Shown: positions 59,744 through 64,000 of the stretch, in pieces
Numbering within the stretch: the stretch's first letter is position 1
How the letters are laid out: each line of letters begins with the position of its first letter
NCBI RefSeq assembly: GCF_030466405.1
Contig: NZ_JAGGJF010000001.1
Span: 372,001-436,000 of the forward strand
Source: Pseudidiomarina terrestris
GTDB lineage: Bacteria; Pseudomonadota; Gammaproteobacteria; Enterobacterales; Alteromonadaceae
DNA: 64,000 bases
Reading direction: 5' to 3'
Notes under the pieces: model-generated
What the model was told of the DNA's origin: nothing
The model's database searches: none
What the model saw: the letters and a program-made list of their open reading frames with translations, nothing else
Position numbers and translations under genes: made by a program

Positions 59744-61102
59744 TTAGTTACCCGCGACGCGCATGCTTTCTAACAGCACCGACCCGGTCCGTACGCCGTG
59801 ACGCCGGTCGGTGTCATTGCCAATGGCCACAATGTTACGCAGCATATCGCGCAGATTACCCGCGATGGTGATTTCTTCGACCGGATACTGAATTTCGCCG
59901 TTTTCAACCCAGAAACCTGCCGCGCCGCGCGAGTAATCGCCGTTCACCAGGTTTACGCCCTGCCCCATCAACTCCGTCACCAACAGCCCTGTGCCCATGG
60001 TTTTGCAAAGCTCTGCCAGGCTCTGATCCTGCTGGGTCAGCTGCCAGGTGTGAATGCCACCTGCGTGCCCGGTAGGCGTCATTTTCATTTTGCGGGCTGC
60101 GTAGCTGGTTAATAAGTAGCTCTGCAGTACCCCATTTTCAACGATCACGCGGTCTTGGGTCGCCACGCCCTCATGATCAAATGGCGAACTCGCCAGTGCA
60201 CCTTGCAGGTGAGGCTTTTCCTCGATGGTCAGCCATTCCGGCAACACAGGTTTACCCAGCTGATCGAGCAAAAAACTGGACTTACGGTAAAGATTACCGC
60301 CGCTAATCGCACCGACAAAGTGACCGAATAAACTATTGGCAATATCCGCACGGAAAATCACCGGCACTTTGGCCGTATCAATCTTGCGGGCTTCCAGACG
60401 CGCCACAGTTTCATGGACGGCATCTTCGGCGACCTGCTCCGGAGACTGCAGATCAGAAGTTTTACGTGCCACAGTGTAAGCATAGTCGCGTTGCATGGCG
60501 TCACCATGCTTGGCGATCAGCGCACAGCTAATCGCGTGCCGTGATTGCAGGTACCCATCCAGAAAGCCATGACTGTTACCGTACACCCGATAGCCAATGT
60601 GGCTGCTGTAACTGGCACCGTCAGAGTTAACGATACGCTTATCCAGAGCGAGCGCGTGCCGCTCGCATTGCAATGCTTGCTCAAGCGCATAATCCGCCGA
60701 CTGATCGCCCGGATGACACAGATCAAGATCCGGAGCGTCATAAGCCATCAGTTCCTGCGGGGCCAGACCCGCATCTGGATCGGGTGAGGTAAAGCGGGCA
60801 ATATCGAAAGCTTTTTCAACACTGGCGCGAATCGCCTGCGGCGACAAATCAGTGGTCGAGGCAGAACCTTTTTGCTGGCCCTGATACAAGGTAATACCCA
60901 AGGCTCCGTCCTGGTTGAACTCCACGGTCTCAACTTCGCCCAAACGGGTCTCTACGCTAATTCCGCGGCTGCGCGTTAGCGCGCACTCCATCGCAGTGGA
61001 ACCCAGGCTTTTGCCATAATCCAGGGCTTCGGCGACCGCTTGTTTCACATCAACAAGCTCGGCCTGTAATTCATTTAGATCTGGTTTCAAAGTAAACTCC
61101 AT
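59744..61102 (-). CDS. pmbA: Metalloprotease PmbA/TldE
   Basis: PmbA (TldE) is the non-metal-binding partner of TldD in a heterodimeric protease that degrades unfolded peptides, matures microcin B17 and destroys CcdA in E. coli. The 452-residue protein has ALTRSRGISVETRLGEVETVEFNQDGALGITLY, the central ISGGNLYRKSSFLLDQLGKPVLPEWL and the C-terminal GAAGFWVENGEIQYPVEEITIAGNLRDML. The start ATG at 61102 is used; the frame extends to 61183 without signals. It converges with mgtE and is divergent from darP. Confidence 0.95.
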   Translation of the reverse strand: MEFTLKPDLNELQAELVDVKQAVAEALDYGKSLGSTAMECALTRSRGISVETRLGEVETVEFNQDGALGITLYQGQQKGSASTTDLSPQAIRASVEKAFDIARFTSPDPDAGLAPQELMAYDAPDLDLCHPGDQSADYALEQALQCERHALALDKRIVNSDGASYSSHIGYRVYGNSHGFLDGYLQSRHAISCALIAKHGDAMQRDYAYTVARKTSDLQSPEQVAEDAVHETVARLEARKIDTAKVPVIFRADIANSLFGHFVGAISGGNLYRKSSFLLDQLGKPVLPEWLTIEEKPHLQGALASSPFDHEGVATQDRVIVENGVLQSYLLTSYAARKMKMTPTGHAGGIHTWQLTQQDQSLAELCKTMGTGLLVTELMGQGVNLVNGDYSRGAAGFWVENGEIQYPVEEITIAGNLRDMLRNIVAIGNDTDRRHGVRTGSVLLESMRVAGN

Positions 61103-61156
61103 TGGTTGCTTGCTCACTAGCCTGTTAAAATGCTGCCATTGCACAGAGGAAAAACC

Positions 61157-61669
61157 ATGCACGATAGCAAAGACTACGACCAAGACGACGATTTCGTCAG
61201 TAAATCACAACTCAAACGTGAAGCAGAAGCGCAGCAAGAACTCGGTCGGCAGCTTGTCGACCTGTCCGCCGGCAAGCTCGATAAAATGCCACTCGACGCG
61301 GAATTACTTGATGCAATTCAGCTGGCTCAGCGCATTCGTAATAAACGCGAAGGCTTCCGTCGACAACTGCAACACATTGGTAAAATGATGCGCCATCGCG
61401 ATACGGCGCCGATTGAGCAGGCGCTTGACGAACTCGAACATGCGCATCACGAGCAAAATGCATTATTTCATCAGCTGGAAAAGTACCGTGATGAGATACT
61501 TGCTGATGGGGATAGCGCGATTCAGGAATTCCTGACCGACTACCCTCTTGCTGACCGGCAAAAGCTACGCCAGCTTTACCGGCAAGCGCAAAAACAACAG
61601 CAACAGGGCAAACCGCCAGCGGCGGCGCGCGAGCTGTTTAAGTATTTGCGCGAGGTGGCCACCGCTTAA
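61157..61669 (+). CDS. darP: Ribosome biogenesis factor DarP (YjgA, DUF615)
   Basis: DarP associates with late 50S precursors and promotes formation of the peptidyl transferase centre in E. coli. The 170 residues form two helical bundles, with [42 protein letters not shown] and [18 protein letters not shown]. The ATG at 61157 follows AGAGGA; an upstream start at 61130 is less likely. The stop shares TTAA with the stop of convergent tldD. Found between pmbA and tldD. Confidence 0.94.
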   Translation: MHDSKDYDQDDDFVSKSQLKREAEAQQELGRQLVDLSAGKLDKMPLDAELLDAIQLAQRIRNKREGFRRQLQHIGKMMRHRDTAPIEQALDELEHAHHEQNALFHQLEKYRDEILADGDSAIQEFLTDYPLADRQKLRQLYRQAQKQQQQGKPPAAARELFKYLREVATA

Positions 61670-63120
61670 TCGGTGCCACCTACGGTAAGGGCGTCCAGCT
61701 TCAGTGTGGGCTGCCCTACCCCTACGGGTAAGCTTTGCCCATCCTTGCCACAAACGCCCACGCCGGTATCCAGTGTCAGGTCGTTACCGACCATGGAGAC
61801 CTGGCGCATGGCATCAGGGCCATTACCAATTAAAGTCGCCCCTTTCAGCGGCGCGGTAATTTTACCGTCTTCAATCAAGTACGCTTCCGAAGCTGAAAAC
61901 ACGAATTTGCCGGAAGTAATATCCACTTGTCCGCCGGCAAACTGCGGTGCATAAATGCCACGTTTGACGCTGGCAATAATATCCGCAGGATTTGCTTCGC
62001 CGCCAAGCATGTAAGTGTTGGTCATGCGTGGCATAGGCAAATGAGCATAGGACTCTCGGCGACCATTACCGGTTGCTGCAACACCCATTAGCCGGGCATT
62101 CATTTTGTCCTGCATGTAGCCCACCAGACGGCCTTTTTCGATGAGAACGTTGTAGCCACCAGGAGTGCCTTCATCGTCAATACTTAACGAGCCGCGGCGA
62201 TTGGCCAGGGTACCGTCATCAACAATGGTGCAAAGTTCGGACGCAACGCTTTCACCGATTTTGCCAGAGTAAGCTGAAGCCCCCTTGCGGTTGAAGTCGC
62301 CCTCTAAGCCGTGGCCGACCGCTTCATGCAATAGCACCCCGGGCCAACCTGCACCAAGCACCACTGGCATGGTGCCAGCTGGAGCCGGACGCGCGTCAAG
62401 ATTGACGATGGCCTGACGTACAGCCTCTTTGGCATAACTCTGCCAGCGCGGCAAGGTTTCCTGGTCCTCGGCATTGAAAAAGTACTGATAATCCACTCGG
62501 GCACCGCCGCCTGCACTGCCGCGCTCGCGCCGGCCATCTTGCTCTGCCAGTACGGTACAATTGACGCGTACCAAAGGGCGTACGTCAGTGGCTAAGGTGC
62601 CGTCGGTTGCGATTACTAAAACCTCATCATAGCTACCGCTGACACTGGCGATGACCTCAACCACGCGCTTATCCAGAGCGCGCGCGTAAGCGTCAATTTC
62701 GCGCAGCAGGTCGATCTTGGCTGCTTCGTTTAAGCTTGCCAATGGATTGCTCGGCTGATAACGCGCTGTGGCCGTGACGGCCGCAGGAACCTGCACAGTT
62801 TTGGCTTGCCCGGCAGTGGCAATTCCCCGTGCCGCGCTGGCAGCTTGCGTGAGTGCGGCAGCGGTGATTTCATCCGCATAAGCAAAGCCGGTTTTCTCTT
62901 CGTGTAAGGCGCGCACGCCTAGCCCGCTTTCAATATGAAAGCTGCCCGACTTAACGATGCCGTCTTCCAGCACCCAGGACTCGTTAGTGCTGTGCTGTAA
63001 ATAGATATCTGCGTAGTCAATCGAGCCTGTGTAGAGACTCCCTAAGCGTTGCTGCAGCGCAGCAACGTCGAGATCGTTCGCTGTCAGTAAATGTTCAATG
63101 ACCTGATTGTGATGACTCAT
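61666..63120 (-). CDS. tldD: Metalloprotease TldD
   Basis: TldD is the zinc-binding partner of TldE/PmbA. The 484 residues contain the HExxxH-type motif [17 protein letters not shown] and the C-terminal Cys/Gly-rich segment [23 protein letters not shown]. The start overlaps the upstream amidase gene by 26 bases. Confidence 0.96.
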   Translation of the reverse strand: MSHHNQVIEHLLTANDLDVAALQQRLGSLYTGSIDYADIYLQHSTNESWVLEDGIVKSGSFHIESGLGVRALHEEKTGFAYADEITAAALTQAASAARGIATAGQAKTVQVPAAVTATARYQPSNPLASLNEAAKIDLLREIDAYARALDKRVVEVIASVSGSYDEVLVIATDGTLATDVRPLVRVNCTVLAEQDGRRERGSAGGGARVDYQYFFNAEDQETLPRWQSYAKEAVRQAIVNLDARPAPAGTMPVVLGAGWPGVLLHEAVGHGLEGDFNRKGASAYSGKIGESVASELCTIVDDGTLANRRGSLSIDDEGTPGGYNVLIEKGRLVGYMQDKMNARLMGVAATGNGRRESYAHLPMPRMTNTYMLGGEANPADIIASVKRGIYAPQFAGGQVDITSGKFVFSASEAYLIEDGKITAPLKGATLIGNGPDAMRQVSMVGNDLTLDTGVGVCGKDGQSLPVGVGQPTLKLDALTVGGTD

Positions 63121-63967
63121 GGATTACCTTCTTACTACTGGCAAAGTGTTTTGCCACAGGAATATTTTTACGAATGTCGCCGAGCTGACTCAGGTCAACG
63201 CTGGCGCTGCTTAGGCACGGGCTTTGTTGTCCGTCACAAGCGCTTAAAACTTTGCCCCAGCCATCAATCACCAGAGCGTGTCCATAGGTTTCGCGACCGT
63301 TGGCATGAGTGCCGACCTGAGCGCCTGCGACCAATGCGCACTGTTGTTCGATGGCTCGGGCTCGGGTTAACACTTCCCAATGCGCCGCGCCGGTCACTTT
63401 TGTGAAAGCTGATGGTAAGGCAATCACCTCGGCACCAGCCGCGCGCAACGCACGAAACAATTCCGGAAAGCGCACATCATAACATACCGCTAAACCCAAC
63501 ACGCCGAATTCAGTGGCGACGGTCACGATCTCCTGGCCCGGATGAGTCCAGGCGGATTCGCGATACTCTTTGGTTGAATCGGCAACATCGACATCAAATA
63601 AATGGATTTTGTTGTAACGCGCCAGGCAGCCACCGTCCGGGCCATAGAGCAACGAAGCGGCGCTAAACTTGTCATCGCTCTGACCATCGATAATAGGGAC
63701 GGTTCCCGCCAACAAATAAATGCTGTGTTGCCGGGCCAGTTTTGCCAGCCGTTCTTGCAACTCCCCGCTACCAAAAACTTCCGCCCGCTCCCGCTGACGT
63801 TTGTCACCAGCGCCAAAGCACAAGCAAGCCTCCGGCAGAACTACGAGTTGCGGACGCGCGGGGGGGAGTTGCGTCAGCACCTGCTCAATGATTTTGAGGT
63901 TGTCCTGAGGATCCGGCTGACTGGTCATTTGTACTGCTGTCAGCTGCACTATTTTGGTTGCTGTCAT
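63095..63967 (-). CDS. Carbon-nitrogen hydrolase (nitrilase superfamily amidase)
   Basis: This 290-residue cytosolic hydrolase has the full catalytic triad plus Glu: Glu in [11 protein letters not shown], Lys in [14 protein letters not shown], Cys in [15 protein letters not shown], and a second Glu in [13 protein letters not shown]. The sequence is of the Nit/NIT1-like type. Nit1 homologues hydrolyse deaminated glutathione, so that repair role is likely but not proven. The ATG at 63967 has GGAGG six bases upstream; a start at 63991 is less likely. Gene order nit-tldD is widely conserved. Confidence 0.93.
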   Translation of the reverse strand: MTATKIVQLTAVQMTSQPDPQDNLKIIEQVLTQLPPARPQLVVLPEACLCFGAGDKRQRERAEVFGSGELQERLAKLARQHSIYLLAGTVPIIDGQSDDKFSAASLLYGPDGGCLARYNKIHLFDVDVADSTKEYRESAWTHPGQEIVTVATEFGVLGLAVCYDVRFPELFRALRAAGAEVIALPSAFTKVTGAAHWEVLTRARAIEQQCALVAGAQVGTHANGRETYGHALVIDGWGKVLSACDGQQSPCLSSASVDLSQLGDIRKNIPVAKHFASSKKVIHESSQSGH

Positions 63968-64000
63968 TGCCTTCCTCCTGCGGTAGTTCATCTACGGGAA
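63885..64000 (-). CDS. Possible C-terminal tail of an upstream gene (yhdP-like)
   Basis: On the minus strand a frame is open from the window edge to a TGA at 63887-63885 (37 codons). It encodes a hydrophilic tail rich in Asn, Gln, Ser and Asp ([20 protein letters not shown]). In related genomes the gene before the amidase encodes a large YhdP/AsmA-like protein. If genuine it would overlap the amidase gene by 83 bases. The evidence is only openness, composition and synteny. Confidence 0.3.
   Translation of the reverse strand, partial: PVDELPQEEGNDSNQNSAADSSTNDQSAGSSGQPQNH

Overview
The window is a stretch of bacterial chromosome carrying almost only core genes, packed in operons with frequent 1-10 base overlaps. 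Gene content and order point to a marine gammaproteobacterium of the Alteromonadales, and the layout fits Idiomarina/Pseudidiomarina best. The supporting features are nadC-pilA-pilBCD-coaE-zapD beside secA, a complete division and cell wall (dcw) cluster ending in ftsZ-lpxC, petABC-sspAB, mlaFEDCB-ibaG-murA facing kdsDC-lptCAB-rpoN-hpf-ptsN-rapZ-ptsO, and darP between pmbA and tldD. The genus is inferred from synteny memory, not from a search. No tRNA, insertion sequence, prophage or CRISPR array was seen.

Layout. 1-6676 (+): 3' end of nadC, then the major type IV pilin pilA behind a long leader holding a c-di-GMP-I (GEMM-I) riboswitch, then pilB-pilC-pilD-coaE-zapD. 6691-7986 (-): an AT-richer two-gene accessory insert of unknown function, where yacG would often lie. 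8072-12151 (-): an M23 peptidase, secA and mutT; dciA is divergent. 12684-30557 (-): the dcw cluster in its classical order, mraZ-rsmH-ftsL-ftsI-murE-murF-mraY-murD-ftsW-murG-murC-ddl-ftsQ-ftsA-ftsZ-lpxC, with a strong promoter and MraZ boxes at its head. 30754-32955 (+): a membrane CHASE-GGDEF-EAL protein whose 3' end overlaps the RNase P RNA gene (rnpB, -). rsmI (-) faces lpoA-yraN-diaA-dolP (+). 37640-42351 (-): rplM-rpsI, then petABC-sspA-sspB. zapE (-) faces zapG-degQ-degS (+). 46795-51452 (-): the Mla phospholipid transport operon with ibaG and murA. 51632-59713 (+): KDO synthesis and LPS transport (kdsD, kdsC, lptC, lptA, lptB), rpoN, hpf, nitrogen PTS genes with rapZ, and mgtE. 59744-64000: pmbA (-), darP (+), tldD (-), a nitrilase-family amidase (-), and probably the tail of an upstream yhdP-like gene (-).

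The genes form an envelope and division block: peptidoglycan precursor synthesis, septum assembly, lipid A commitment (lpxC), LPS export, outer membrane lipid asymmetry (Mla), outer membrane quality control (degQ, degS, dolP, lpoA) and protein export (secA). Two c-di-GMP elements occur in the same window: a GGDEF-EAL enzyme and a c-di-GMP-sensing RNA in front of the major pilin. That RNA, the unassigned accessory pair, a possible sliding-clamp motif on ZapD, and several leader-RNA structures (rplM, mgtE) are the observations most worth checking. Nothing in the window is clearly a new multi-gene system.
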